The position numbers and the translations under genes are program-made. A stretch of DNA of 64,000 bases from NCBI RefSeq assembly GCF_029350945.1, contig NZ_JARKMS010000005.1, positions 229,770 through 293,769 of the forward strand, in the 5' to 3' direction. Positions 1 through 8,153 of this stretch are shown here, one piece after another. The notes under the pieces are model-generated. The model had not been told where the DNA came from. It was given only the letters and a program-made list of their open reading frames with translations, and did no database searches. Origin of the DNA: Maribacter huludaoensis (GTDB taxonomy: Bacteria; Bacteroidota; Bacteroidia; Flavobacteriales; Flavobacteriaceae). Position 1 is the stretch's first letter; each line of letters opens with the position of its first letter.

Positions 1-54
1 AAACAGAACGTTAATTATCAGTAAATGTTTAATAGTTTCTGTTATCCTTCCCAT
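1..54 (-). CDS. Rhomboid family intramembrane serine protease, N-terminal fragment
   Basis: Partial gene: only the first 18 codons lie inside the window. The start is an ATG whose first base is 54, one base after the mutL stop codon. The peptide begins MGRITETIKHLLIINVLF, a basic start running into a first membrane helix. From memory this resembles the N-terminus of the rhomboid protease that often follows mutL in Flavobacteriaceae. Rhomboids cleave membrane proteins within the bilayer using a Ser-His pair, none of which is visible here. It is probably translated from the mutL message. The family call rests on a short stretch plus gene order, so it is tentative. Confidence 0.55.
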   Translation of the reverse strand, partial: MGRITETIKHLLIINVLF

Positions 55-1905
55 TTATATAAATTTTCGTTCAATATCATTTTCTGTAACCGTAATGTAA
101 ACTTTTTTGTTAAACGGACTTAAAGTTGTTTCCTTACATGCAAACAAATCGTTTACCAATTTTACTTGAGAAAACTCATCTAAGGTTTCGCCCGTTTTTA
201 CAGAGAGTGTTTTTGCCAAGGTCTTTGCCAACATATCACTTTGAGAAAAACTATCGCCCGGCACTTCTTGCTGAAAATCAGAAATGAGTTGCTCCATAAT
301 CATTTGCACTTCACTTTCAACAACTAAAACCGGAACTCCTGAAATTTCTACGCCGTCATCGGAAATTTCGCCAAATACGAAACCAACGGTACATAAATTC
401 TCTTTAATTTCCCTTAAAATACTTATTTCGCTAGTAGAAAAAGATAAGGTCAAAGGAAAAAGTAACTGCTGGCTAACAGCTTCTTTAATTGTAATATTTT
501 TTAAAAAATTCTCATATAACACCCTTTGGTGCGCCCTACTCTGGTTGATGACGACCATACCAGATTTAATTGTTGTAATAATATACTTTTTACGCATTTG
601 AAAAGTAGTCGTAGAATGATCTACAGCTTCTTTTTCATTATCAAAAATACTGCTATTGACTACTTCTGACTCAAACTCCAAATGACTTGCTCCACTATCT
701 GCAGATGTTTCTAAGCCTACATATAAATTTTCCCAACCGTCTACCTTTGGTTTCTTATAATTACCACCGTTAGTATTGCTTTTTACAGGCTGTGCCGTTT
801 CAAATGGATTAAAGGAAGAGTCTACTACTACTTGCGGTATATCTACCGTTTTGTTTTTATAGGAATACGGAGTATCTAAATTTTGATCTTGTTCAAAATC
901 CAATGCGGGCACAACGTTGAATTGACCTAAACTATGTTTAACGGTAGATTTTAGCATAGCGTATAACGTATGCTCATCATCAAACTTAACCTCTGTCTTG
1001 GTTGGATGTATGTTTATATCAATGGTACCCGGATCAACCTCAAGGCTTAAAAAATACCCGGGATGCGTACCCGGACGAATTAAACCTTCAAATGCACCCA
1101 ATATAGCATGGTGTAAATACGGACTCTTAATAAATCTATTATTTGCAAAGAAAAACTGCTCTCCCCTACTTTTTTTAGCAAATTCAGGTTTTTGAATATA
1201 GCCGGAAATTTTAACCACCTGGGTTTCTTCTTCTACAGGCACCAGTTTTTCATCTGTTTTTCTCCCAAAAATATGTACTATTCGTTTTCTAAAATCATTT
1301 CCGGGCAGCTGAAAAACATCGCTACCATTATTATAAAAATTAAAAGCGACCCGTGGATGAGCCAGTGCTATTCTATGAAATTCATCGGCAATATGCCTAT
1401 ATTCAACTTGATCAGATTTTAAAAAATTACGTCTTGCCGGAATATTGAAGAAAAGATTTTTTACCATCATTGAAGTTCCCTTTGGGGCTACCACAACCTC
1501 TTGTGTAACTATTTTACTGCCTTCAATTTTAATTTTGGTACCAATGTCGTCTTCCTCCGTCTTGGTCAGCATTTCTACATGTGCAATAGCGGCAATGGAA
1601 GCTAAAGCCTCTCCCCTAAAACCTTTGGTATTCAAATTAAAGAGATCTTCTGCCTTTTGAATTTTTGATGTAGCATGGCGTTCAAAGCTTAAGCGTGCAT
1701 CTGTTCCGCTCATACCTTTACCGTTATCAACTACTTGAATCAATGTTTTACCACCATCCTTGATAATAAGCTGAATTTCGGTCGCACCGGCATCAATGGC
1801 ATTCTCCATTAATTCTTTTACCACAGAAGATGGACGTTGAACCACTTCACCAGCAGCAATTTGGTTTGCTACATGGTCTGGTAATAATCTAATAATATCT
1901 GCCAT
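55..1905 (-). CDS. mutL: DNA mismatch repair protein MutL
   Basis: MutL links mismatch recognition by MutS to strand removal. The N-terminal GHKL ATPase is intact: ELMENAIDAG at residues 31-40, DNGKGM at 60-65 and GFRGEAL at 95-101. A poorly conserved linker (about 340-430) leads to the C-terminal dimerisation domain. The length of 616 aa is normal. Oddly, the endonuclease motif DQHA(x)2E(x)4E reads NQSRAHQRVLYE near residue 452, and the zinc-binding CPHGRP box reads SPFNKK near residue 597, so the nicking site known from MutH-lacking bacteria appears lost. The start overlaps the stop of the upstream small gene by one base (TAATG), implying coupled translation in the TPR-ribH-mutL operon. Confidence 0.97.
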   Translation of the reverse strand: MADIIRLLPDHVANQIAAGEVVQRPSSVVKELMENAIDAGATEIQLIIKDGGKTLIQVVDNGKGMSGTDARLSFERHATSKIQKAEDLFNLNTKGFRGEALASIAAIAHVEMLTKTEEDDIGTKIKIEGSKIVTQEVVVAPKGTSMMVKNLFFNIPARRNFLKSDQVEYRHIADEFHRIALAHPRVAFNFYNNGSDVFQLPGNDFRKRIVHIFGRKTDEKLVPVEEETQVVKISGYIQKPEFAKKSRGEQFFFANNRFIKSPYLHHAILGAFEGLIRPGTHPGYFLSLEVDPGTIDINIHPTKTEVKFDDEHTLYAMLKSTVKHSLGQFNVVPALDFEQDQNLDTPYSYKNKTVDIPQVVVDSSFNPFETAQPVKSNTNGGNYKKPKVDGWENLYVGLETSADSGASHLEFESEVVNSSIFDNEKEAVDHSTTTFQMRKKYIITTIKSGMVVINQSRAHQRVLYENFLKNITIKEAVSQQLLFPLTLSFSTSEISILREIKENLCTVGFVFGEISDDGVEISGVPVLVVESEVQMIMEQLISDFQQEVPGDSFSQSDMLAKTLAKTLSVKTGETLDEFSQVKLVNDLFACKETTLSPFNKKVYITVTENDIERKFI

Positions 1906-2204
1906 TATGAAGTAAAGAAAATTGTGAGGTCAAAATCTATAATGTAAAGAAATATAAGAACCAATATCGCAATTATTATAGTCATTCTGATCTTTAAATT
2001 ACGATCGCCTTGTCTTTTAGTGTCTTCAATTGCACTATTAATCTTTCTTTTTAATCCCCGGGATGTATTTAACGTACTGCGGAATTGGTCAAATTTCGGC
2101 TCTATTTTATAAGGATTACCTTTTCCCTTACCATCGTAATACCTAGGATTGTATTCAAATGACCTATTTTTTCGTAACCGCGTTATTTTGCTCAGCATCC
2201 CCAT
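1905..2204 (-). CDS. Small conserved membrane protein between ribH and mutL
   Basis: I recognise this only as a hypothetical protein found beside ribH and mutL in Flavobacteriaceae. With the ATG at 2204 it has 99 residues: a basic N-terminus, an aromatic PRYYDGKGKG segment, a charged middle, and one hydrophobic helix over the last 25 residues ending in acidic and Phe-rich residues, so it is probably tail-anchored. An upstream in-frame ATG at 2267 would add 21 uncharacteristic residues. I prefer 2204 because a TAACTTTG -7 box ends 5 nt before it and the family starts with a MG-L-S-K-like sequence. It is coupled to mutL by a TAATG overlap. Function unknown. Confidence 0.7.
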   Translation of the reverse strand: MGMLSKITRLRKNRSFEYNPRYYDGKGKGNPYKIEPKFDQFRSTLNTSRGLKRKINSAIEDTKRQGDRNLKIRMTIIIAILVLIFLYIIDFDLTIFFTS

Positions 2205-2209
2205 AACAT

Positions 2210-2217
2210 CAAAGTTA
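2210..2217 (-). promoter_or_regulatory. Candidate -7 box (TAACTTTG) before the small gene and mutL
   Basis: The minus strand reads TAACTTTG, matching the Bacteroidota -7 consensus TAnnTTTG, and it ends 5 nt before the ATG at 2204. Transcription starting about 6 nt downstream would give a leaderless mRNA. No clear -33 TTG was found at the usual spacing, so this may be a secondary promoter inside the operon or chance. Confidence 0.3.
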
Positions 2218-2324
2218 CTTAAAATAGAAAAATAGGACATGTTACCAATGCCAAAATTTGTTAACATCTTATGACATTGACCCAGCTCTGTTAAACTTCC
2301 CGGAAAAGTAAGTGGGTATAAACT

Positions 2325-2810
2325 TTAGCTTTTACCCAAAACTGCCATTTTAATGGCGGCAATAGCGGCTTCAGTACCCTTATTACCATGCTTACCACCA
2401 CTGCGGTCTATGGCCTGCTGCATAGTATTGTCCGTAAGAACACAAAATATGACCGGTACATCAGTAATTACATTTAAGTCTTTTATGCCTTGTGCAGTTG
2501 CATCACACACAAAATCGAAATGTTTTGTTTCCCCTTGTATAACGCTACCAATAGCAATGACCGCATCTATCTTAAGGCTCTGTATCATTTTCTTGGAACC
2601 AAAGGTTAGTTCAAAACTACCGGGCACGTCCCAACGGATGATGTCAGATTCTTTTGCGCCGCAATCTAATAAAGCTTCAATTGCACCAGAATATAGACCT
2701 TCTGTTATTTCTGAATTCCATTCTGAAACAACAATCCCAAACCGAAGTCCGTTCGCGTTTGGGATTGTTGCTTTATCGTAAACCGATAAATTTTTATTTA
2801 CTGTAGCCAT
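2325..2810 (-). CDS. ribH: 6,7-dimethyl-8-ribityllumazine synthase
   Basis: RibH condenses the ribityl-aminopyrimidine with dihydroxybutanone phosphate to form lumazine, the penultimate step of riboflavin synthesis in the cytoplasm. Visible landmarks are Trp31 in the substrate pocket, GSFEL at 64-68, IGSVIQGET at 87-95, the catalytic His97 and RSGGKHGNKG at 136-145. The length of 161 aa matches icosahedral lumazine synthases. The start shares one base with the stop of the TPR gene (TAATG). No other rib gene and no FMN riboswitch lie here, so the gene seems to be expressed with the TPR protein and mutL. Confidence 0.98.
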   Translation of the reverse strand: MATVNKNLSVYDKATIPNANGLRFGIVVSEWNSEITEGLYSGAIEALLDCGAKESDIIRWDVPGSFELTFGSKKMIQSLKIDAVIAIGSVIQGETKHFDFVCDATAQGIKDLNVITDVPVIFCVLTDNTMQQAIDRSGGKHGNKGTEAAIAAIKMAVLGKS

Positions 2811-3577
2811 TATTCACCACTTTTAGCCATGCCTATAAACGCATCTATAGAAGCGGCATTTTCTGATTTTGGAAACTCGTCCTTTATTTTTTGGAAAAAA
2901 CTCAAGGCCTTATCCTTATCTCCCATTTCCAAAGCAGTAATACCTGCCTTGTATAGAAATTTAGGGGCCGTATAATCATTATCACTATGCTTAACCGCAG
3001 CCTCATAATATCCTAACGCATCTGAAGGTTGATCTAATTGCATAAAAGCATCACCTAAACCACCTTTGGCCAAAGCGCCCAAAACAGCATCGTCAGAACT
3101 AAAATCTTCTAAATAAGTAATTGCCTCCTGGTATTTGTTCATATTTAAATAAGACATACCAGCACCATAATTTGCAAGGTTTGCCGCTTTTGTACCGCTA
3201 TATTCTTCTATAATATCCAAAAAACCATATTTACCTTCAGCACCTTCCAATGCCAAATTAAACAATGAATCCTTAGCGCTGGTTGCAACCAATGCCTGGT
3301 CAAAATATTGCTGTGGGTAATACATCTCATTTGCAGCATTGGCCTCTTTCGGTTTTTCCACAAATTGATCATAGGCCAAATAGCCTAATACACTAATAGC
3401 AATAACACCAATGACACCTAAAATAATATTTTGATTCTTAGAAACCCACTCTTCCGATCTAGAAGCACCTTCATCCAACGAACTAAAAACCTCAGCAGTT
3501 GTGCTTTCCTGTTCGTCAAATTCTTGCTGTTCAGCCTTTGTTTCAGGTTTATATCCTCTTTTTTTATATGTAGCCAT
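2810..3577 (-). CDS. TPR-containing membrane protein (YfgM-like)
   Basis: The 255-residue protein has a charged cytoplasmic N-terminus (1-48), a single hydrophobic helix at about 49-68, and a long C-terminal region of helical pairs spaced like tetratricopeptide repeats, for example around AGMSYLNMNKYQEAITYLED and ALEMGDKDKALSFFQKIKDE. This architecture resembles YfgM, a membrane-anchored periplasmic TPR protein associated with secretion and chaperones, but the resemblance is structural and function is not established. It is the first gene of the operon leading to ribH and mutL, divergent from recF, and preceded by a good Bacteroidota promoter. Confidence 0.85.
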   Translation of the reverse strand: MATYKKRGYKPETKAEQQEFDEQESTTAEVFSSLDEGASRSEEWVSKNQNIILGVIGVIAISVLGYLAYDQFVEKPKEANAANEMYYPQQYFDQALVATSAKDSLFNLALEGAEGKYGFLDIIEEYSGTKAANLANYGAGMSYLNMNKYQEAITYLEDFSSDDAVLGALAKGGLGDAFMQLDQPSDALGYYEAAVKHSDNDYTAPKFLYKAGITALEMGDKDKALSFFQKIKDEFPKSENAASIDAFIGMAKSGE

Positions 3578-3597
3578 CTCTAAATTTATTGGTCGCG

Positions 3598-3627
3598 CAA
3601 AAATAATGGTTTTATTGAAATCGCAAA
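3598..3627 (-). promoter_or_regulatory. Promoter of the TPR-ribH-mutL operon
   Basis: On the minus strand TTTG (3624-3627) is followed after 18 nt by TATTTTTG (3598-3605). This fits the Bacteroidota primary sigma factor pattern of a TTG/TTTG -33 element, about 19 nt, then TAnnTTTG. The predicted start of transcription is near 3590, about 13 nt before the ATG at 3577. Confidence 0.6.
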
Positions 3628-3641
3628 GTGTATTTATTCGT

Positions 3642-3649
3642 TATTTTTG
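3642..3649 (+). promoter_or_regulatory. Candidate -7 box for recF
   Basis: TATTTTTG on the plus strand matches TAnnTTTG, 51 nt before the recF ATG, in the divergent 123-nt region shared with the TPR gene promoter. No strong -33 element is visible at 17-23 nt, so this is a weak call. Confidence 0.35.
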
Positions 3650-3700
3650 GATATTTTAAACTGGTTTACATTCTTCCAAATCTAAAATCCGATTTTATTA

Positions 3701-4780
3701 ATGCTGCTAAGACAATTATCGCTAATCAATTACAAAAATTTTGAATCAAAAGAACTGACGTTCGATGCTAAAATAAATTGTTTTGTAGGTGATAACGGAA
3801 TTGGTAAAACAAACATTCTTGATGCCATTTACCATTTATCATTTGGCAAAAGCTATTTTAACCCTGTTTCTTCTCAAAATATTCGTCATGGTTCTGATTT
3901 TTTTGTTATCGATGGCACATTTGAAAAAGAAGGAAGGGAAGAAAAAATTGTTTGTAGTTTAAAGAAGAACAATAAAAAAGTAATAAAACGTAACGGAAAA
4001 GCATACGATCGCTTTGCGGACCATATTGGTCTTTTGCCATTGGTCATTATTTCTCCTGCGGACAGGGACCTTATAATAGAAGGCAGCGATACCCGTAGAA
4101 AATTTATTGATGGCGTAATCTCCCAATCAGACAAAGCCTACCTGCAAAACCTCATCAATTATAACAAGGTTGTTTCGCAAAGAAATGCTTTGCTTAAATA
4201 CTTTGCCGCCAATAGAACGTTCAACAAAGATACTTTGGCCGTATACAACGAGCAGATGGAGACTTATGGTAATGAAATCTTTAAAAAAAGAACCTCATTC
4301 CTGGAAGCCTTTATACCTATTTTTCAAGAACAATATAAATCTATTACCGGCAATACCGAAGATGTTTCACTTTCTTACAATAGTAAATTGAAGGATTATG
4401 ACCTCCTAACTCTTTTAAATAAAAATTTAGATAAAGACCGGGCACTGCAATACACCAGTGTAGGTATTCATAAAGACGACCTTAGCTTTGAAATCAGCAA
4501 CTATCCCATTAAAAAATTTGGCAGTCAAGGCCAACAGAAGTCCTTTTTAATAGCTTTAAAATTTGCACAGTTTCATTTTATGAAATCGCAAAGTGGAACT
4601 ACGCCTATTCTAATCTTAGATGATATTTTCGACAAACTGGACGAACATAGGGTATCGCATATTATAACTTTGGTAAACGATGAAAATTTTGGTCAAATTT
4701 TTATAAGCGACACCCATGCGGATAGAACCGAAAGTGTTGTTAAAAAAATTCATCAATCCTATAAAATTTTTAAATTATAA
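3701..4780 (+). CDS. recF: DNA replication/repair protein RecF
   Basis: RecF is an SMC-like ATPase that helps load RecA at single-strand gaps with RecO and RecR. Walker [10 protein letters not shown] lies at residues 30-38, the ABC signature GSQGQQKS near 274, and Walker B with D-loop [13 protein letters not shown] near 303. The length of 359 aa is standard. It is not next to dnaA, dnaN or gyrB as in many bacteria. Instead it leads an operon with a lipoprotein (2-nt gap) and a DUF721/DciA-like protein, which still suggests a replication theme. Confidence 0.97.
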   Translation: MLLRQLSLINYKNFESKELTFDAKINCFVGDNGIGKTNILDAIYHLSFGKSYFNPVSSQNIRHGSDFFVIDGTFEKEGREEKIVCSLKKNNKKVIKRNGKAYDRFADHIGLLPLVIISPADRDLIIEGSDTRRKFIDGVISQSDKAYLQNLINYNKVVSQRNALLKYFAANRTFNKDTLAVYNEQMETYGNEIFKKRTSFLEAFIPIFQEQYKSITGNTEDVSLSYNSKLKDYDLLTLLNKNLDKDRALQYTSVGIHKDDLSFEISNYPIKKFGSQGQQKSFLIALKFAQFHFMKSQSGTTPILILDDIFDKLDEHRVSHIITLVNDENFGQIFISDTHADRTESVVKKIHQSYKIFKL

Positions 4781-4782
4781 CG

Positions 4783-5199
4783 ATGAAAAAATTACTGGTC
4801 ATTTGCTCCATAATCTTAATTTCTTGCAACGCCAAAATTGACGAAAGTCAGTTACACCTATTAAACGGATATTGGGAAATAAAAGAAGTTACCTTTAAAG
4901 ACGGGGCAAAAAAAGAGTACACCATAAACAGTACCGTAGATTATATTAAATTAGATTCTATAACTGGATTTAGAAAAAAAGTTGACCCAAAATTCAACGG
5001 CACTTTCGAAACCTCAAATGATGCAGAACCTTTTACAATTAGAATTTCTAACGATTCGGTTTTCATGAGTTACAGTAACAACGCTAATTCCTGGGAAGAA
5101 GTTTTGACCAAACTATCTGCAGAAAGTTTCTCGGTAAAGAACAATCAAGGTACTACATATCAATACAACAGATTTGAACCTATAAACATAACCCCATAA
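4783..5199 (+). CDS. Predicted lipoprotein, lipocalin-like
   Basis: The protein has 138 residues. The N-terminus MKKLLVICSIILISCNA is a lipoprotein signal peptide with the lipobox cysteine at about residue 15. The mature part is short and beta-rich, starting LLNGYWEIKEVTFKDGA, a pattern seen in small lipocalin-like lipoproteins of Bacteroidota. It begins 2 nt after the recF stop and its own stop overlaps the next start (TAATG), so it is co-translated between two DNA-related genes although it should be exported. Function unknown. Confidence 0.8.
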   Translation: MKKLLVICSIILISCNAKIDESQLHLLNGYWEIKEVTFKDGAKKEYTINSTVDYIKLDSITGFRKKVDPKFNGTFETSNDAEPFTIRISNDSVFMSYSNNANSWEEVLTKLSAESFSVKNNQGTTYQYNRFEPINITP

Positions 5200-5495
5200 T
5201 GGCAAGTAGAGGCAACGATAACACTTCAATGAAAGATGCGCTTTCCGCATTTATTCAAAAAAACAAATTAGAAAAAGGAATAGATAAAGTTGATGCTAGA
5301 GAAGCATGGGCAAAACTAATGGGCAACGGTGTAAATAATTATACTACTGAAATTGAATTAAAATTCGGCACCCTTTACGTGTCCTTAAGCTCATCTGTAT
5401 TGCGTGAAGAATTAAGCTTGGGAAAATCTAAAATTGTACGCATGCTCAATGAAGAGATCGGAAAAGAAGTAGTAAAAAAACTTGTGCTTAGATAG
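5199..5495 (+). CDS. DUF721 domain protein (DciA-like)
   Basis: A 98-residue protein of the DUF721 family, with a central AWAKLMGNGVNNYT segment and a terminal TLYVSLSSSVLREELS segment typical of the fold. In Proteobacteria and others, DUF721 proteins named DciA load or stabilise the replicative helicase DnaB; the short flavobacterial form contains little beyond the core domain. Its place behind recF fits a replication role, but DciA function here is inferred. The start shares one base with the preceding stop. Confidence 0.85.
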   Translation: MASRGNDNTSMKDALSAFIQKNKLEKGIDKVDAREAWAKLMGNGVNNYTTEIELKFGTLYVSLSSSVLREELSLGKSKIVRMLNEEIGKEVVKKLVLR

Positions 5496-5517
5496 CCAAA
5501 TCACAAACACAGATAAT

Positions 5518-5550
5518 AAAAAAAGCCAGTTCTAAGAACTGGCTTTTTTT
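5518..5550. terminator. Bidirectional terminator between DUF721 gene and ndk
   Basis: AAAAGCCAGTTCT and AGAACTGGCTTTT form a near-perfect hairpin, flanked by A-runs on the left and T-runs on the right. It can stop the recF operon on the plus strand and ndk on the minus strand. Confidence 0.9.
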
Positions 5551-5567
5551 ATTTGTTATAATTCGTC

Positions 5568-5987
5568 TTAGTAAATTTCTCTACCAGAAAAATGGAATGC
5601 ACCTTCAATAGCCGCATTCTCATCGCTATCAGAACCATGTACGGCATTTTCGCCAATACTGGTAGCAAACATTTTACGTATAGTACCCTCTGCTGCGTCT
5701 GCAGGGTTGGTAGCACCGATCAATGCCCTAAAATCCTCAACAGCATTTTCTTTTTCCAAGATTGCCGCTACAATTGTACCACTTGTCATGAACTCCACTA
5801 ACTCACCAAAGAAAGGACGCTCTCTGTGCACACCATAAAATTCTTGTGCATCTCTTAAGCTCAATTGTGTATATTTCATCGCTACGATCTTAAAACCAGC
5901 AGCAGTAATTTTTTCTAAAATAGCCCCAATATGCCCGTTCTTTACGGCATCTGGTTTGATCATTGTAAACGTTCTATTCGTACTCAT
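5568..5987 (-). CDS. ndk: Nucleoside diphosphate kinase
   Basis: Ndk transfers the gamma phosphate from ATP to other NDPs through a phosphohistidine. The enzyme starts [16 protein letters not shown] and carries the active-site NAVHGSDS with His117. The length of 139 aa is normal for bacterial hexameric or tetrameric forms. It is a single-gene unit with its own promoter (boxes at 6003-6032) and a terminator just downstream. The promoter overlaps the end of the upstream PhoD-like gene. Confidence 0.98.
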   Translation of the reverse strand: MSTNRTFTMIKPDAVKNGHIGAILEKITAAGFKIVAMKYTQLSLRDAQEFYGVHRERPFFGELVEFMTSGTIVAAILEKENAVEDFRALIGATNPADAAEGTIRKMFATSIGENAVHGSDSDENAAIEGAFHFSGREIY

Positions 5988-6002
5988 ATCTTAATTTTTG
6001 CG

Positions 6003-6032
6003 CAAAAATACGTTTTTCCACATATCTCACAA
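6003..6032 (-). promoter_or_regulatory. Promoter of ndk
   Basis: On the minus strand TTG (6030-6032) is separated by 19 nt from TATTTTTG (6003-6010), matching the TTG-N17-23-TAnnTTTG pattern of Bacteroidota. Transcription should start near 5996, giving a leader of about 9 nt. The -33 element abuts the stop codon of the upstream gene at 6033. Confidence 0.55.
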
Positions 6033-7061
6033 CTATTCGTAGACTTGTTCTATCTCCTCCAGCACAATTCCGTTATCTCCAACTATTTTAAAATCAACCT
6101 TTTTAGCTTCAAAATCAAACTCCAAAATTCCAAAACTTTCTGTAAAAACAACTTCTCCTACTCTATATTTATTTGGTTCACCCGTAAAACCCCTATAGGC
6201 ATGGGTAAGCCCGCTACTAGTAAAATCTATTAAAGGATATTCCATTCCTGTTATTTTAGTGCTTGAAAACTCTGATATATGCCTATCACCAGATAAAATA
6301 ATTACTCCTCTAGCCTTTGAATCTAAAATAATGTTTGCCAACTTATCTACCTCATGAGGAAAATTGCCCCAAGTTTCAAAACCATGTTCATTAGACAAGT
6401 ATTGTACACTACTTACAATGATGTTAAAATCAGCTTTTGAATCATTCAGTTCTTTTTCTAACCAACCCCATTGCGCTGCTCCCAACATAGTACCTACCCC
6501 ATACTCATTGGGTTTTACCCTCTTTTTTGTTTCGGTATCAGGGGTCAACTTTGTTCTAAAATACCGAGTATCCAAAATAATGATATTTATAGTATGACCA
6601 TCCACTTCATATTTCTTGGAATTAAAGACCCCTTGGCGCTTTCTTAGCGGACTGCTCTCTGGGACATCCATAAAATTCAAGAACTCTTGTTGACTGGCAT
6701 CCTTAGCCTTAAATTCTACTCCGCCATCATTTAGACCATAATCATGATCATCCCAAGTACCTAATATATCCGTACGTTCTACAAGTTTCTTATATATAGA
6801 TTGTTCCTTTTGTTCATTATACATTGCCCTAAGAGCAACCATATCATCGGTATCCGCATAAATATTATCACCGCCCCAGACCCAAACATCTGGTTTGGCA
6901 TTTAAAACGTCGTCCCATAAAAGATTGGGCAGATCAACCCTGTTACAAGAACCAAAAGCCAGCACAAAATCAGCATTTACAGCTTTATTTTCTACCGCTT
7001 TTTTCTTGGATGAACATGATACCAAAAATAGCGTACTTATAAAAAAGTATATAATTTTCAT
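6033..7061 (-). CDS. PhoD-like alkaline phosphatase family lipoprotein
   Basis: The protein has 342 residues and a lipoprotein signal (MKIIYFFISTLFLVSCSS, Cys at about residue 16). The mature domain follows the PhoD metallophosphatase pattern: FGSCN near 36, WGGDNIYAD near 62, GTWDDHDYG near 100, and the late GDRHISEF metal motif near 258. PhoD enzymes are extracytoplasmic phosphodiesterases or phosphomonoesterases that depend on Ca and Fe. This one would be anchored to a membrane facing the periplasm. It lacks the twin-arginine signal of classical PhoD and is exported as a lipoprotein instead. Substrate unknown; no Pho-box analogue recognised. Confidence 0.88.
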   Translation of the reverse strand: MKIIYFFISTLFLVSCSSKKKAVENKAVNADFVLAFGSCNRVDLPNLLWDDVLNAKPDVWVWGGDNIYADTDDMVALRAMYNEQKEQSIYKKLVERTDILGTWDDHDYGLNDGGVEFKAKDASQQEFLNFMDVPESSPLRKRQGVFNSKKYEVDGHTINIIILDTRYFRTKLTPDTETKKRVKPNEYGVGTMLGAAQWGWLEKELNDSKADFNIIVSSVQYLSNEHGFETWGNFPHEVDKLANIILDSKARGVIILSGDRHISEFSSTKITGMEYPLIDFTSSGLTHAYRGFTGEPNKYRVGEVVFTESFGILEFDFEAKKVDFKIVGDNGIVLEEIEQVYE

Positions 7062-7123
7062 ATGAGATAGTTAAGTCTGGGTAAAATTAAGGTATTCGGT
7101 TTAAAGCCTATATTATTAAATTG

Positions 7124-7131
7124 TATCTTTG
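7124..7131 (+). promoter_or_regulatory. -7 box (TATCTTTG) directly before the DHH gene
   Basis: TATCTTTG matches TAnnTTTG and ends 5 nt before the ATG at 7137, so the transcript should begin at or within a base or two of the start codon (leaderless). A TTTA at 7100-7103, 20 nt upstream, is a weak -33 candidate. Confidence 0.45.
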
Positions 7132-7136
7132 CCGCC

Positions 7137-8153
7137 ATGAATTTAGAGCACTTAAACGAGCTAAAAAAACTACTTTCTTCACCAAAGAAAATAGCAATTA
7201 TTCCACACAAAAATCCCGATGGGGACGCCATTGGATCAACTTTGGCACTTTGGCATTATTTGGTCAACACCGGTCATACAGCTAGTATTGTTGCTCCAAA
7301 TGATTATCCAAAGTTTTTAAAATGGATGCCGGGCTCAGATAAAATATTGAATTTTGAAAAAGAAAATTCACAATCTAAAGCATGTATACATAATGCAGAC
7401 ATCATTTTTACATTAGACTTCAACCATTTAGGCCGTGTTGGTCAAATGAGCGATATTTTGGCATCTGCAAAAGGTACTTTTGTGATGGTAGATCATCATC
7501 AAGAGCCATCGGATTATGCTAAAATCATGTATTCAGATGTAAAAATGAGCTCTACTTGTGAAATGGTATATGTACTCATCAACCAACTGGGGGACGATAA
7601 TAGCATTACCCCAGAAATGGCCAACTGTATATATACAGGTATTATGACAGATACCGGTTCCTTTAAATTTGCCGCAACAACTAGTAATACACATAGAGTT
7701 ATTGCAGACCTTATGGATAAAGGTGCAGAAGGCACAGAAATTCATCATCGTATTTATGACACAAATTCTCCAAGCAGACTTCATTTATTGGGCTGTGCTT
7801 TGAAGAATATGGTAATATTAGAAGAATATTCAACGGCCTACATTACGTTAAGCCAAGATGAATTAGACACTTTTAATTATCAAAAAGGCGATACCGAAGG
7901 GTTTGTAAACTATGGTCTAACATTGGACGGAATTAAATTTGCAGTCATATTTATTGAAAATAGAGAAGAGGGAATTTATAAAATTTCTTTTAGGTCGGTA
8001 GGTGATTTTTCCGTTAATGACTTTGCAAGAAAACACTTTAATGGCGGCGGACACACAAATGCGGCAGGCGGAAAAAGTGATGACAATATTGAAGACACCA
8101 TAGCTAAATTTACATCATTGTTACCTGCTTATAAGAATCAATTACAATCATGA
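7137..8153 (+). CDS. DHH/DHHA1 phosphoesterase (NrnA-like oligoribonuclease/pAp phosphatase)
   Basis: A 338-residue DHH family enzyme. The N-terminal domain has HKNPDGDAIGS at residues 24-34 and VDHH near 118, with a second aspartate motif TGIMTDTGSFKF. The C-terminal DHHA1 domain ends with FNGGGHTNAAGG near 303. NrnA-type proteins degrade nanoRNAs (2-5 nt) and dephosphorylate pAp to AMP with Mn. Bacteroidota lack Orn, so such a protein is the likely nanoRNase. The stop overlaps the gldI start by ATGA. Confidence 0.92.
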   Translation: MNLEHLNELKKLLSSPKKIAIIPHKNPDGDAIGSTLALWHYLVNTGHTASIVAPNDYPKFLKWMPGSDKILNFEKENSQSKACIHNADIIFTLDFNHLGRVGQMSDILASAKGTFVMVDHHQEPSDYAKIMYSDVKMSSTCEMVYVLINQLGDDNSITPEMANCIYTGIMTDTGSFKFAATTSNTHRVIADLMDKGAEGTEIHHRIYDTNSPSRLHLLGCALKNMVILEEYSTAYITLSQDELDTFNYQKGDTEGFVNYGLTLDGIKFAVIFIENREEGIYKISFRSVGDFSVNDFARKHFNGGGHTNAAGGKSDDNIEDTIAKFTSLLPAYKNQLQS

